DNA of 64,000 nucleotides from contig CACYZM010000003.1 of the NCBI GenBank assembly GCA_902778855.1, positions 62,001 through 126,000 on the forward strand. The letters are read 5' to 3'. The position numbers were made by a program, and so were the translations under genes. This document shows positions 28,151 through 38,030 of this stretch, piece by piece. Source of the stretch: an uncultured Bacteroidia bacterium. GTDB taxonomy: Bacteria > Bacteroidota > Bacteroidia > Bacteroidales > UBA932. Each line of letters begins with the position of its first letter. Positions within the stretch are counted from its first letter, which is position 1. The notes beneath the pieces were generated by a model. It had not been told where the DNA came from. It saw only the letters and a program-made list of their open reading frames with translations, and searched no databases.

Positions 28151-29005
28151 ATGAAGAAACTTCTCCCGAAACTCCTGGCCCTGGTGCTCGTCCTCGCGGG
28201 CGCCGTGCTCTACTACGTTTTCGACCACCGCTCCGTCGAACCCGACGACCCCGACGCCCCCGTCGTCAATCCCGGCCGGGTGAGCACCGACATTCCTTTG
28301 AACGTCGCCTCGCTGATGGAAGTTCCGGATCTTACGGATTCGTACAGCCCCATCGTCCCGCACAAGGCCTATGTGTCGTCCTACAACGAGGAGACGCTGA
28401 TTCCCGACTGGGTGGCCTATGAACTGACTGCGGATGAAACGGGCGGCACGGAATCGCGCGGCGGCATTGAATTCCGCATGGACCCGACCCTCCGGGGCGT
28501 CACCCAGGCCATGCGCGAAGACTATTCCGGCTCCGGCTGGACCAAGGGCCACCTGATGCCCGCGGCCGACGCGGCCTACAGCACAACCACGATGGGCGAG
28601 ACTTTCTACTTCACCAACATCTGCCCGCAGGATGAAACCCTCAATGCGGGCGACTGGGCCTATCTCGAGAAACGCGTCCGACAGTGGGCGAACCGCTACG
28701 GCCACATCTGGGTGGTGACGGGCCCCATCGTGGGCGAGAACCGCTACGGCACGATCGGCGAACGCGAGGTGGTGGTGCCCGATTCCTTCTTCAAGGCCCT
28801 GCTCATCCAGAAGAAAAACGGCTCCTACAGCGCCATCGCCTTTGTGATGGACAACGACGACGAACGCTATTATCTGAAAGACTGCTATCTGACCGTCGAC
28901 GAGCTGGAAACGCTCACCGGTTTCAATTTCTTCCCGCAGCTCGACGACACCATCGAGGAAAAGGTCGAAAGCAAAGTCCGGCTGTCCGACTGGGGGATCC
29001 GTTGA
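28151..29005 (+). CDS. DNA/RNA non-specific endonuclease (NUC1 family), secreted or anchored
   Basis: 284 residues with an N-terminal hydrophobic segment (signal or anchor). The beta-beta-alpha-Me nuclease core shows 'GSGWTKGHLMPAADAA', where the family usually has DRGH: the general-base His is kept but Asp-Arg is Thr-Lys. The metal-binding Asn block follows as 'FYFTNICPQDETLNAGDWAYLE'. It would degrade extracellular or periplasmic nucleic acids. Followed after 2 bp by a YbaK-domain gene. Confidence 0.87.
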   Translation: MKKLLPKLLALVLVLAGAVLYYVFDHRSVEPDDPDAPVVNPGRVSTDIPLNVASLMEVPDLTDSYSPIVPHKAYVSSYNEETLIPDWVAYELTADETGGTESRGGIEFRMDPTLRGVTQAMREDYSGSGWTKGHLMPAADAAYSTTTMGETFYFTNICPQDETLNAGDWAYLEKRVRQWANRYGHIWVVTGPIVGENRYGTIGEREVVVPDSFFKALLIQKKNGSYSAIAFVMDNDDERYYLKDCYLTVDELETLTGFNFFPQLDDTIEEKVESKVRLSDWGIR

Positions 29006-29007
29006 GT

Positions 29008-29547
29008 ATGGCCGGCTTCAAAGTCAGTGAACCCTTGACGACGTCGCCCGCGGCGTTTGCGACGGAACTGCAGCGGCAGGTCTACGAGACCTTTGCCGCC
29101 CTGGGCATTCCCTTCTCGCGGGTTGACACCGACCCCGGGATTACGATGGAAGACTGCCAGCACATCGACGCCAAGATCGGCGTGCGCATCGTCAAGACCA
29201 TCTTCCTGTGCAACCGCCAGCAGACGGAATTCTACCTGTATGTCACCACCGATGACAAGCCCTTCGTCACGCGGGAATTCTGCGGCGCGCTGGGCATCCC
29301 GCGCGTCTCGTTCGCCTCGGCCGAGAAGCTTTGGGAACTGACCGGCGTCGAGGTCGGGGCCACGACGATGCTGAGCGCCATCCTGCCGCAGGCCGCGCCC
29401 GTCCATCTGGTGATGGACCGGGGCGTCGCGGCCGCCGACTGGTACGCCTGTACCGACGGCACCGCCACCTGTTTCGTCAAGATCCGGACGAAAGATTTGC
29501 TGGAGAAATACATCCCCGCCGCGGGGCGCAGCGTGACGCTAATCTAG
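29008..29547 (+). CDS. YbaK/ProX-type aminoacyl-tRNA deacylase
   Basis: 179 residues from the ATG at 29008. A YbaK-fold editing domain of the ProX/PrdX type is suggested by 'QHIDAKIGVRIVKTIFLCNRQ', 'FYLYVTTDDKPF' and 'GVEVGATTMLSAI'. Such stand-alone proteins hydrolyse Ala-tRNA(Pro). It differs clearly from the Cys-type paralogue at 23958-24440. It follows the nuclease by 2 bp and overlaps the convergent GNAT gene by 9 bases at its 3' end. Confidence 0.85.
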   Translation: MAGFKVSEPLTTSPAAFATELQRQVYETFAALGIPFSRVDTDPGITMEDCQHIDAKIGVRIVKTIFLCNRQQTEFYLYVTTDDKPFVTREFCGALGIPRVSFASAEKLWELTGVEVGATTMLSAILPQAAPVHLVMDRGVAAADWYACTDGTATCFVKIRTKDLLEKYIPAAGRSVTLI

Positions 29548-30015
29548 CGTCATTTCCATCGACGTATACTGCACCGTCAGGCCCTGGGCTTCGTAGAAGG
29601 CCCGGGCAGTCGGATTCTTTTCCCAGACGTGCAGGGTGATGTTGTGGCAGCCTTCCGCCGCCGCAAAGGCCTTGGCATAGGCGAAGAGGGCCTGGCCGAC
29701 GTGCCGGCCGCGGCAGCTTTCATCGACGCACAAATCGTCGATATAGAGCGTTTTGATAGGATTCAGATTGTGGCTGTGGGGAACCTGCAACTCACAGAAG
29801 ATATAGCCCATTACACGGCCTTCCGCTTCATACACGAACACCGGTGTGTCGGGATTCCCGAAGATCGCGCACAGTTCCGCGTCGGTATATTTCTTCCCGG
29901 TCGGAGGGAACAGGTCGGGACGGCCGTCGTGGTGCAGTTTCAGGACCTGCTCCAGCAGGCGGTTGACAGTCGGCAGGTCGCCGGCGTGGGCTTTTCGGAT
30001 AAAAGGTTCGGACAT
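29539..30015 (-). CDS. GNAT-family N-acetyltransferase
   Basis: 158 residues from the ATG at 30015 (MSEPFIRKA); an ATG at 30027 is an alternative. The acetyl-CoA-binding segment is seen in 'LYIDDLCVDESCRGRHVGQALF' (R/Q-x-x-G-x-A pattern), followed by 'NITLHVWEKNPTARAFYEAQGL'. The substrate is unknown. It is divergent from the SDR gene at 30084 and ends convergently in the YbaK-type gene. Confidence 0.88.
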   Translation of the reverse strand: MSEPFIRKAHAGDLPTVNRLLEQVLKLHHDGRPDLFPPTGKKYTDAELCAIFGNPDTPVFVYEAEGRVMGYIFCELQVPHSHNLNPIKTLYIDDLCVDESCRGRHVGQALFAYAKAFAAAEGCHNITLHVWEKNPTARAFYEAQGLTVQYTSMEMTLD

Positions 30016-30068
30016 CGGGGTAAGCATCGGTTCTCGTTGTAAAATTACGGAAAAATCCGTATCTTGCA

Positions 30069-30076
30069 TAGATTTG
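30069..30076 (+). promoter_or_regulatory. -7 box of the SDR gene, implying a very short leader
   Basis: TAGATTTG ends 7 bases before the ATG at 30084. Transcription would begin nearly at the start codon, so the mRNA may be leaderless or use the second in-frame ATG at 30090. Confidence 0.45.
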
Positions 30077-30083
30077 TAAAACA

Positions 30084-30887
30084 ATGCGTATGGTCATCCT
30101 GATTACAGGCGTTTCTTCGGGCTTCGGGCTCGCGATGGCGCGCCAGCTGAGTGCTGACGGGCACACGGTATACGGAACGGTTCGCCGAGACGTGGAACAA
30201 TTGCCGGGCGTGCATTACTTGCGCGCCGACGTGCGGGATACGGCTTCCGTCAAGGCCGCCGTGGAGGCGGTGCTGGCGGCGGAGGGCCGCATCGACGTGC
30301 TGATCAACAATGCCGGTATGGGCATCGGCGGTCCGGTCGAATTCGCGCCCGAGGTCGACGTGCAGCTACAGATGGACACGAACTTCATGGGCCAGGTGCG
30401 CTTCGCGCAGGCCGTGCTTCCCGCGATGCGGAAGCAGGGGAGTGGCAAGATCCTTTGCTTCAGCTCGATCGGCGGCGTCATGGGCCTCCCGTTCCAGGGC
30501 TTCTACTCGGCCAGCAAGTTTGCCGTCGAAGGTTTCTGCGAAGCCCTGCAGATCGAGGTGCGCCGCCACGGCATCCAGGTCGTCCTCATCGAACCCGGCG
30601 ACTTCTCCACCGGATTCACGGCCGCCCGCATCAAGCAGGTCTCCGACGCGGCCGTTGCGGCCTATCCCTCGCTTCGCCAGTCGGTCAGCAGCTTCGAGAA
30701 AGACGAGCAGACGGGCCTCAAACCCGAATTCCTGGCCCGCAAGGTGGCGAAGATCGTCCAAAAGCGGCATCCGAAGTTCCGCTACGTCATCGCGACCTTC
30801 ATCCAGAAGCTTTCGATTCCGCTCAAGCGGATCCTGCCGGCCCGCACCTTCGTGCGTGTCCTGTCGCTGTTCTACAATGTCAAATAA
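30084..30887 (+). CDS. Short-chain dehydrogenase/reductase (classical SDR)
   Basis: 267 residues. The NAD(P)-binding TGxxxGxG motif is 'LITGVSSGFGLAMA', 'NNAG' follows in 'IDVLINNAGMG', and the catalytic Ser...YxxxK is 'FSSIGG...FYSASKFAVEG'. It is a cytoplasmic oxidoreductase of unknown substrate. A basic C-terminal segment could be membrane-associated. It precedes DUF4298 by 6 bp. Confidence 0.9.
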   Translation: MRMVILITGVSSGFGLAMARQLSADGHTVYGTVRRDVEQLPGVHYLRADVRDTASVKAAVEAVLAAEGRIDVLINNAGMGIGGPVEFAPEVDVQLQMDTNFMGQVRFAQAVLPAMRKQGSGKILCFSSIGGVMGLPFQGFYSASKFAVEGFCEALQIEVRRHGIQVVLIEPGDFSTGFTAARIKQVSDAAVAAYPSLRQSVSSFEKDEQTGLKPEFLARKVAKIVQKRHPKFRYVIATFIQKLSIPLKRILPARTFVRVLSLFYNVK

Positions 30888-30893
30888 GTCCCT

Positions 30894-31226
30894 ATGGCAG
30901 CCAGAACGAAAAAATCGGAACTGATCGCGCGCGTCCGGGAGATGGAGTCCCGCTATGATGCGCTGACCCGCGCGGTCCGCGAACTTGACGAAGCGGTGCA
31001 GCGTTTTTCGGCCGTCAAGCCCGATCTGGACGCCCTGCGCGCCTATCAGGCCTCCGGCCAGTGGCTCTCGGATTTCGAAGCCGACGAGGCCGGAAAAATC
31101 CCCGCCGACGTCAAGCGCGGCGTCCTCTCCGAGGACGGTTTGTATAATCTGCTGCAAGAAGTCGACGAACTCGCGAGATTTTTATATCTTTGCAGGCCAT
31201 CCGAACACGAAACGTTGAATGTTTAA
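30894..31226 (+). CDS. DUF4298 small protein
   Basis: 110 residues, mostly helical and charged. It resembles DUF4298 in 'REMESRYDALTRAV', 'ASGQWLSDFEADEAGKIP' and 'KRGVLSEDGLYNLLQEVDEL'. No function is established for the family. The enolase -7 box lies within its last codons, so the two genes overlap functionally at the DNA level. Confidence 0.8.
   Translation: MAARTKKSELIARVREMESRYDALTRAVRELDEAVQRFSAVKPDLDALRAYQASGQWLSDFEADEAGKIPADVKRGVLSEDGLYNLLQEVDELARFLYLCRPSEHETLNV
31185..31192 (+). promoter_or_regulatory. -7 box of eno, inside the DUF4298 coding end
   Basis: TATCTTTG at 31185-31192, 51 bp before the enolase ATG. It is an exact match to TAnnTTTG and falls within the DUF4298 frame. Confidence 0.6.
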
Positions 31227-31231
31227 TATAA

Positions 31232-32551
<1,320 letters not shown>

Positions 32552-32569
32552 GCAGCGATGATTTTACAG

Positions 32570-32603
32570 AGAAGGTGAGCAAAACTGCTCACCTTCTTTT
32601 TTT
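32570..32603 (+). terminator. Rho-independent terminator after eno
   Basis: A perfect 12-bp stem AGAAGGTGAGCA/TGCTCACCTTCT with loop AAAC, then a run of T. It lies 18 bp after the enolase stop. Only eight A residues upstream are lacking for a fully bidirectional terminator, and the convergent WG-repeat gene ends at 32589, inside the hairpin. Confidence 0.9.
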
Positions 32604-34436
32604 GTGTCCGAAATTGTCGCGGGAGGCCTGCTCCAGGGCGGAGAGGGTGTGGGGGAGGCGAGCCGCAGCGGGAATGTGGACCGTGCGGTAAGTATCGTGC
32701 CGGGGCATCACGACCGCGATCTTTTCGCGTTCGAACACCAGCACGCCGTCGTGGATGAAATCCACCCACGGGGCTTCGGCCAGCGTGCGGAGCCAGGAAC
32801 CGTCTTCTTCGTAGAGGGAGAGGACGATGTGGTAGCTTTCTTCCGTGCCGTGGACGTCGTCGGCGGTCGCATCGCTGCTGCGGTAGACCCGTTTCAGGCT
32901 GAGCCGGACGGTGCGCGCGTTGTTGGGGCCCCAGAAGATGGTCTCCTCGCCGCTCATGCTGTAGTAAGGATCGGAGAAATGGTCTTCGAAGCGGAGCGTC
33001 AGGTGGTCGTAGAGCTCCACTTCCACTTCTTCTTTCCGCGAGCGGACAAGGCAACTGACCACATCACCCATTCGGAAAGGAGTCTGGAAAATCGGGTCCC
33101 GCATCGCGTCGCGTTCCTTGCGGACATAAGATAGCGAAGTTTCCGGCGGCAGATAGGAGGTCACGCCGACATTTTCTCCTTCGATGATGGCAATCAGGCG
33201 GCGGTTGAACCGCTCCGGGTCGCGGAGCCGCTCCAACTCGCTGCCACTAAGCCCGAGGCCGCCGATGACGTCGCTGTTGTCGAGCGTGCGATAGCCGCTC
33301 AGCGTCAGGGAGAAAGAGGGTGCGGCGAGGGCGTTGGGATCCTTCATCACGAGCCAGCGGTCCTGGCCTTCCGCCACATAGACGGCGCCCTCATAGCACT
33401 GGGCTTCCAGCCAGCCCCAGCGGGCGATTTCCCCGACCAGCGTACCGTCGGCTTCGTAAAGGAGCGCTTTCAGCGTATACAGATTCCCGCTGACGGGATC
33501 GACCATCGCACCTTCCACGCCGTTCTCGTCGACGAAGGGTTCCAGACGCACGAAACGGTCATAGCCCCAGTCCAGGCGCAGGTCGCTGCAGAGGCCGGAG
33601 CGGCTGGAACGCATTTCCAGCAATTTGACCTGGTTGCGGTGCAGGCGCTGGCCGACCGGGCCGGAATGCCAGGCGGCTGCGCGCACCGGGTCGGACATCG
33701 GGTCATAGGGAATGACGGAGCCGGGATGCTGGAAGATTTCGCTGCGGCGGAAAGACGCATCCCAGGTCGTCAGCGTGAAGTCCGTGCCCAGCGTGCGGAA
33801 ACGGCTGCCGGAGTGGGCGATGGCCAGATACTCGAAGGGAAGCAGGGTCTCGCCGGTGTCGCTCACGACGCCCTTCAGGCCGGTATAAACCGATTCGGCG
33901 ATACCTGTCCCGTCGCTGAAACTCGGGGACGAGACGAATTGCGGCGGGTAGATTTCCCGACCGTCCATGTCATAGGCGCCCCAGAGTAGCATACCGGCCA
34001 ACATTTCATCGACCGATTCGCGCTGCACCGTGATCAGCCCGCCATTCTTGGGAATATGGATCGAGTGGCAGTCGACGGGTACGATGATTCGTCCGCTCTG
34101 GTTGGCGACGCCGTGCAGTTTCGTCTTGCCTTCCTTGCGGATGACTTCGCAGAGGCCGTTTTTGTCGAACTTCTTGATATCGTCGTATTCGGCCGGCAGG
34201 ATCATCGTGCCTTCCGTATCGATGAGGCCTTTGCGGCCGTCTATCGTGACTTCGGCGAACCCGTTGTTGAACCGGGTGGCGTCGTCGAAACGGGGTTCGA
34301 TCACCCAATGTTTGTCTTTGGCCTGATAGCCATATTTGCGGGTCTGCTTGTCCCGGACGGGCTTGAGGTCCTGCGCTGCGACGGGCAGTGCGAGCAGCAC
34401 GGCCAGCAGGCAGAGGAGAAGAGAGCGGCTTTTCAT
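32589..34436 (-). CDS. Secreted WG-repeat protein
   Basis: 615 residues with a signal peptide (cleavage near 'LPVAAQDL'). The first ~230 residues contain WG-type (KWG) repeats: 'KYGYQAKDKHWVIEPRFDDA', 'RKGLIDTEGTMILPAEYDDI', 'LHGVANQSGRIIVPVDC' and 'LKGVVSDTGETLLPFEYL'. The rest is beta-rich without a recognised domain. WG repeats are common in Bacteroidota surface or periplasmic proteins of unknown role. The gene ends inside the enolase terminator and is the last of a four-gene minus-strand cluster. Confidence 0.85.
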   Translation of the reverse strand: MKSRSLLLCLLAVLLALPVAAQDLKPVRDKQTRKYGYQAKDKHWVIEPRFDDATRFNNGFAEVTIDGRKGLIDTEGTMILPAEYDDIKKFDKNGLCEVIRKEGKTKLHGVANQSGRIIVPVDCHSIHIPKNGGLITVQRESVDEMLAGMLLWGAYDMDGREIYPPQFVSSPSFSDGTGIAESVYTGLKGVVSDTGETLLPFEYLAIAHSGSRFRTLGTDFTLTTWDASFRRSEIFQHPGSVIPYDPMSDPVRAAAWHSGPVGQRLHRNQVKLLEMRSSRSGLCSDLRLDWGYDRFVRLEPFVDENGVEGAMVDPVSGNLYTLKALLYEADGTLVGEIARWGWLEAQCYEGAVYVAEGQDRWLVMKDPNALAAPSFSLTLSGYRTLDNSDVIGGLGLSGSELERLRDPERFNRRLIAIIEGENVGVTSYLPPETSLSYVRKERDAMRDPIFQTPFRMGDVVSCLVRSRKEEVEVELYDHLTLRFEDHFSDPYYSMSGEETIFWGPNNARTVRLSLKRVYRSSDATADDVHGTEESYHIVLSLYEEDGSWLRTLAEAPWVDFIHDGVLVFEREKIAVVMPRHDTYRTVHIPAAARLPHTLSALEQASRDNFGHKKRR

Positions 34437-34439
34437 GGT

Positions 34440-35483
34440 TTAATGGTAGAGATATCCTGCTTTGCGGAGTTCCTTGAGGGTTTTGATTGGTTTCGGGGGA
34501 TTGAGGTAGCGGGCGAGGAAGGCATAGGTGTCGAGCCGGATCTCGCAGGCTTCCATCGAGTCGATGCGCTCGAAGGAGTGGGCGCCGGGCATCTTCGGGA
34601 AGACTTTATACTCGAAGTTCCGGTTGTAGAACGTCAGGCTGTCGATCATCCGCTGCACTTCCGTCACGCTCACGTCATCGTCGTTCATACACGTGACGAT
34701 GCGCAGCGGCTTGGTCAGCTGCTTCGCATAGGTTACGGGGGAGCGGCGGGCATACTCTTCCGGCTTCTCCTGCGGCGTGGCGCCGATGTGGTATTCCTGC
34801 GTGTAATTCTTGGAATAGTCCGGCGTCTGGTAGCTGAGGCGGTATGCCACGTCGCTCACCGGCACGCCGGCGTAGCCGCAGACGAACTTCTCCGGATAGC
34901 GCAGCAGATTCATCAGCGTGATCATGCCGCCGTGGCTCCAGCCGATGATGCCCACGCGGTCGGGATCCACGATGTCATAGCTTTCCACCATATAGTCGCG
35001 GGCCGCCATCACGTCTTCGTTCTCGAGTCCGCCGTAATCGATGTTCTCATAGAAGCTTCGGCCGTAGCCCGTACTGCCGCGGTAGTCGGGCGCGATCACG
35101 ATATAGCCCTGCGCCAGCATCTCCCGGAGGATGTGGACCGATCCCGAATCGAAACTGCTGTGGACGCCGCCGTGCGGGAACACCAGCAGCGGATACTTCT
35201 TGTTCTGCTTCGCGGATCTGGGGATGAAGACGTAAGAGTAAAACTTCAGCTGATTGCCCAGCAGCGAATCCTTGAAGGCCGTGCCGGTCTTCTTCTGATA
35301 GGCGGGCGGCGGGCCGGCAAGCCGCACGATATCGACGTAGGCGATGTCGCTCAGGCGCTCGATGAGCAGCAGCGACTCGATCTTCCGGTCGACCGTCTGC
35401 GTGGCGAAATTCGAATTGTTTTCCTGCGCGAAAATCAGATTTCCCGCGAGAAGGAAGAGGCTGAGAAGGAGAATGCGTTTCAT
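34440..35483 (-). CDS. Secreted alpha/beta hydrolase, prolyl oligopeptidase (S9)-like
   Basis: 347 residues with a signal peptide ending 'GNLIFAQ'. The catalytic triad is visible: Ser in 'GIIGWSHGGMITL', Asp in 'TCMNDDDVSVTEVQ' and His in 'MPGAHSFERID'. The oxyanion block is 'VFPHGGVHSSFDSG'. It lacks the N-terminal propeller of full S9 enzymes, so it may be a peptidase or an esterase. The start overlaps the stop of the upstream transporter gene by ATGA; the WG-repeat gene follows after 3 bp. Confidence 0.87.
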   Translation of the reverse strand: MKRILLLSLFLLAGNLIFAQENNSNFATQTVDRKIESLLLIERLSDIAYVDIVRLAGPPPAYQKKTGTAFKDSLLGNQLKFYSYVFIPRSAKQNKKYPLLVFPHGGVHSSFDSGSVHILREMLAQGYIVIAPDYRGSTGYGRSFYENIDYGGLENEDVMAARDYMVESYDIVDPDRVGIIGWSHGGMITLMNLLRYPEKFVCGYAGVPVSDVAYRLSYQTPDYSKNYTQEYHIGATPQEKPEEYARRSPVTYAKQLTKPLRIVTCMNDDDVSVTEVQRMIDSLTFYNRNFEYKVFPKMPGAHSFERIDSMEACEIRLDTYAFLARYLNPPKPIKTLKELRKAGYLYH

Positions 35484-36565
35484 AACAGATAGGCGATGAA
35501 CCCGACGACGAGGGCGATGACACAGTTGATGGCCTTGGCGCGGAGGAAGGCGCCTTTGGATTCGGCCAGGAGCGGAAGGGCGGCGTGGCCGTCCTGGGAG
35601 ATGCAGCTGGCCAGCAGCACGGGCATCGGCACGACGCCCGCGGCGAAGAGGGTGACGAAGATCAGGTGCGGTCCTGACTCGGGGATGATGCCGATGAGCG
35701 TGGCCAGCACGATCATCAGCGGTACGTTGGCGCTGATCCAGGCATTGACGTCGACCAGTTCCATAATGAAGCCCAGGGCGATCAGCACGCCGAACGTCCA
35801 GGCGAAGATCTTCGGGACGTGGCGGGCGATGACGTGGTGCCAGAGATGTTCTTCCACAAAGTGGTCGGAGCCGAAGGCGACGACCGCCAGCATGATGAGG
35901 CTGACCGCGGCGAAGAGCATATTCATCCAGTCTTCGCTCAGCAGGTTGAAGCCGCCGTGTTCGGCCTCTTCCATCCCTTCGTGCTCGTGTTCGAGCATCC
36001 CGGTGGCGAGGGCGAAGATGTAGAGCGCGGTGCCGAGGAAGAGGATGCCCCGTTTCCAGGTGAGCAGGGTGCGCTTCTTCGAATGCGGCTCTTTCTTTTC
36101 GTGTTCCGAATGGGCATCCTCCTTGTGGAGATGCATTTCGTCACAGGCTTTCAAAGCATAGGGTTTCAGCCCGAGTTTCGGGCCGACGTAATCGATCAGC
36201 ACGCCGGCGGCGATGCCGACGGCAAGGATGATGGCGGAAATCAGCAGCGCCTTGCCCGGGAAGAGCGTCAGCATCACGAACGCTTCGTCGCCCGACGTGG
36301 CGATGAGCATCGCCACCAGCGCTCCGAAGCTGATCATCCCGTGGGAGAACAGCGAAACCGAGGCGAAGCCGCCCAGGCAGCCGGGAATCCAGCCCAGCAG
36401 GGCCGATACTACGATCTGGCCGAATTTCGAGTTCTGCAGCCGCTGGAAAAAGCGGCCGCCCGACGAGATGTTCAGGCTCTCGATCATCATCATCATGATC
36501 ACCACCATCCCGGTGATGAGCACGGCCGCCCGCAGGGCGTCAATCAGAATGTCCAGTACGTCCAT
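35480..36565 (-). CDS. Ten-TM putative heavy-metal/arsenic exporter (ArsP_2-like)
   Basis: 361 residues with about ten hydrophobic segments in two halves. The halves are separated by a long polar loop rich in His, Glu and Lys ('HLHKEDAHSEHEKKEPHSKK') and a second acidic-His stretch ('EHEHEGMEEAEHGG'), both good candidates for metal binding. The first half has 'GWIPGCLGGFASVSLFSHG'; the second has 'GIIPESGPHLIFVTLFAAG', an inverted-repeat pair typical of this permease type. Sometimes annotated as a putative manganese transporter. The metal is not determinable. Confidence 0.75.
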   Translation of the reverse strand: MDVLDILIDALRAAVLITGMVVIMMMMIESLNISSGGRFFQRLQNSKFGQIVVSALLGWIPGCLGGFASVSLFSHGMISFGALVAMLIATSGDEAFVMLTLFPGKALLISAIILAVGIAAGVLIDYVGPKLGLKPYALKACDEMHLHKEDAHSEHEKKEPHSKKRTLLTWKRGILFLGTALYIFALATGMLEHEHEGMEEAEHGGFNLLSEDWMNMLFAAVSLIMLAVVAFGSDHFVEEHLWHHVIARHVPKIFAWTFGVLIALGFIMELVDVNAWISANVPLMIVLATLIGIIPESGPHLIFVTLFAAGVVPMPVLLASCISQDGHAALPLLAESKGAFLRAKAINCVIALVVGFIAYLL

Positions 36566-36568
36566 AGG

Positions 36569-38008
36569 CTAACCTTGTCCTTGTGAGGGGGGCGTAATGA
36601 ATCCGTCGGCCGGATTCCAGCCCGTGTGTTTGAGCGTGCGCACGCAGGTCCGGCCGTCGATGCGCACATAAAGATCATTTCCGAGGAAGCAGATCGCTTC
36701 GGCGTTCTTCGCTCCGAAGGGAAGCGTGAGGATGGCCCGCACGCGGCCGTTCTGGTCGCAGACCTGGATGCCGAACGGCGTGAGGACGTAGAGGTTGCCC
36801 AGCGTATCGAAGGCCAGGTCGCGGGCGATCGGCCCTTCGAGCGTGTGATTGTCGGGATTATGCAGCCAGTAGAACTGTTCGCCGGCTGTACGGGTTCCGT
36901 CGGATTTGACAAGGTCGCAGCGCAGCCAGTTGGACTGCGGCTCGACGGAGACTTCCAGCTTTCCGGACGGGTAGAGCAGGGTGGTCACAGGCGCTTCGAG
37001 CCGTTTGCGGACCGCCTTGGGGAGGTCTTTCGCCGCGGTCTCCCGCCATCGGCCTTCGCGGTCTTTTCCCGTGCCCAGCAGCGACTGCAGCATATCGTTG
37101 CGCGAGTCGCCGGCCTTGACGGGCGCGGGCCAGCCCTTCCAGAGCCAGCGCATGGCGTCGGGGAACATCTTCGTGCCGTGCCAGATGCTGTGGCCGCCGC
37201 GGTCCCAGTGGGCGATCTCCTCATAGCCCGCGAAATCGAGTGCCGACTCCAGCAGCAGGTTCTGTTCCCACCATTCGCCGAAGAGCGGATTCCAGGCGTC
37301 TTTCATACCGTCCTGGAGGAAGATGCGCAGCGGCTTGGGTTCGTATTTGCGCACCAGCGCCGGATATTCGTTGCCGCCCCGCATGGCGACATAGGTGCCG
37401 ACGGAACTATAGACGCGGTGGAACAGGTCCGGGCGGTTCCAGGCGGCCGAGAAGGAGGCGATGCCGCTGCTGCTGGCGCCGCAGATGGCCCGGTCATCCG
37501 GGTTGTGCGACAGTCGCACCGGCCGGCCGTCGGGCGTGACGAGGGCTTCGACCATCGGCAGGATTTCTTCTTCGAGGAAGCGGGCGAACGTCCCGTCCGT
37601 CCGGTCAAATTCGTTGCTGCGGTTATAGCGCAGCACGCTCCCGTCGGCATCGTACGAAACGCCCGGCTGCACGAACACGCCGATCGTCACCGGCATCTCG
37701 CCCGAAGCGATCAGATTGTCCAGAACCGTCGTAGCATTGAACAAAATCCCGTCCAGCCCCACCAGCACGCACGCCGGCGTCTTCCCGTCGTACTGTACCG
37801 GCACATAGACTTTCCACTCCCGCCGGGTCTCGGGATAAATCGCCGAATCCTTGAATTCGCCGCTCATCACAACCCCCTTCAGCGAATCCGCCACCGCCCC
37901 GAACGCCGGATCTTCCGGATACTGCGCATTATGCCTCATCTCCTGCGCCCCGACGACTCCCGTCGAAAACAGAATCAGCAGACTGATTATCGTAAGGCTT
38001 TTTTTCAT
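36569..38008 (-). CDS. Secreted CE1/esterase D-type hydrolase with C-terminal beta-propeller-like part
   Basis: 479 residues from the ATG at 38008 (MKKSLTII, signal peptide ending 'VVGAQE'); the frame is open to 38140 but that part is a foldback element. Residues ~50-300 resemble esterase D/feruloyl or enterochelin esterases: nucleophile Ser in 'ICGASSSGIASF', acid region 'FLQDGMKDAWNP', His in 'WDRGGHSIWHG'. The last ~150 residues ('IARDLAFDTLGNLYVLTPFG') look like two or three blades of an SMP-30/gluconolactonase-type propeller. First gene of a four-gene cluster with metal exporter, S9 hydrolase and WG protein. Confidence 0.82.
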   Translation of the reverse strand: MKKSLTIISLLILFSTGVVGAQEMRHNAQYPEDPAFGAVADSLKGVVMSGEFKDSAIYPETRREWKVYVPVQYDGKTPACVLVGLDGILFNATTVLDNLIASGEMPVTIGVFVQPGVSYDADGSVLRYNRSNEFDRTDGTFARFLEEEILPMVEALVTPDGRPVRLSHNPDDRAICGASSSGIASFSAAWNRPDLFHRVYSSVGTYVAMRGGNEYPALVRKYEPKPLRIFLQDGMKDAWNPLFGEWWEQNLLLESALDFAGYEEIAHWDRGGHSIWHGTKMFPDAMRWLWKGWPAPVKAGDSRNDMLQSLLGTGKDREGRWRETAAKDLPKAVRKRLEAPVTTLLYPSGKLEVSVEPQSNWLRCDLVKSDGTRTAGEQFYWLHNPDNHTLEGPIARDLAFDTLGNLYVLTPFGIQVCDQNGRVRAILTLPFGAKNAEAICFLGNDLYVRIDGRTCVRTLKHTGWNPADGFITPPSQGQG

Positions 38009-38030
38009 GGATCGATATGCTGTGATGATG

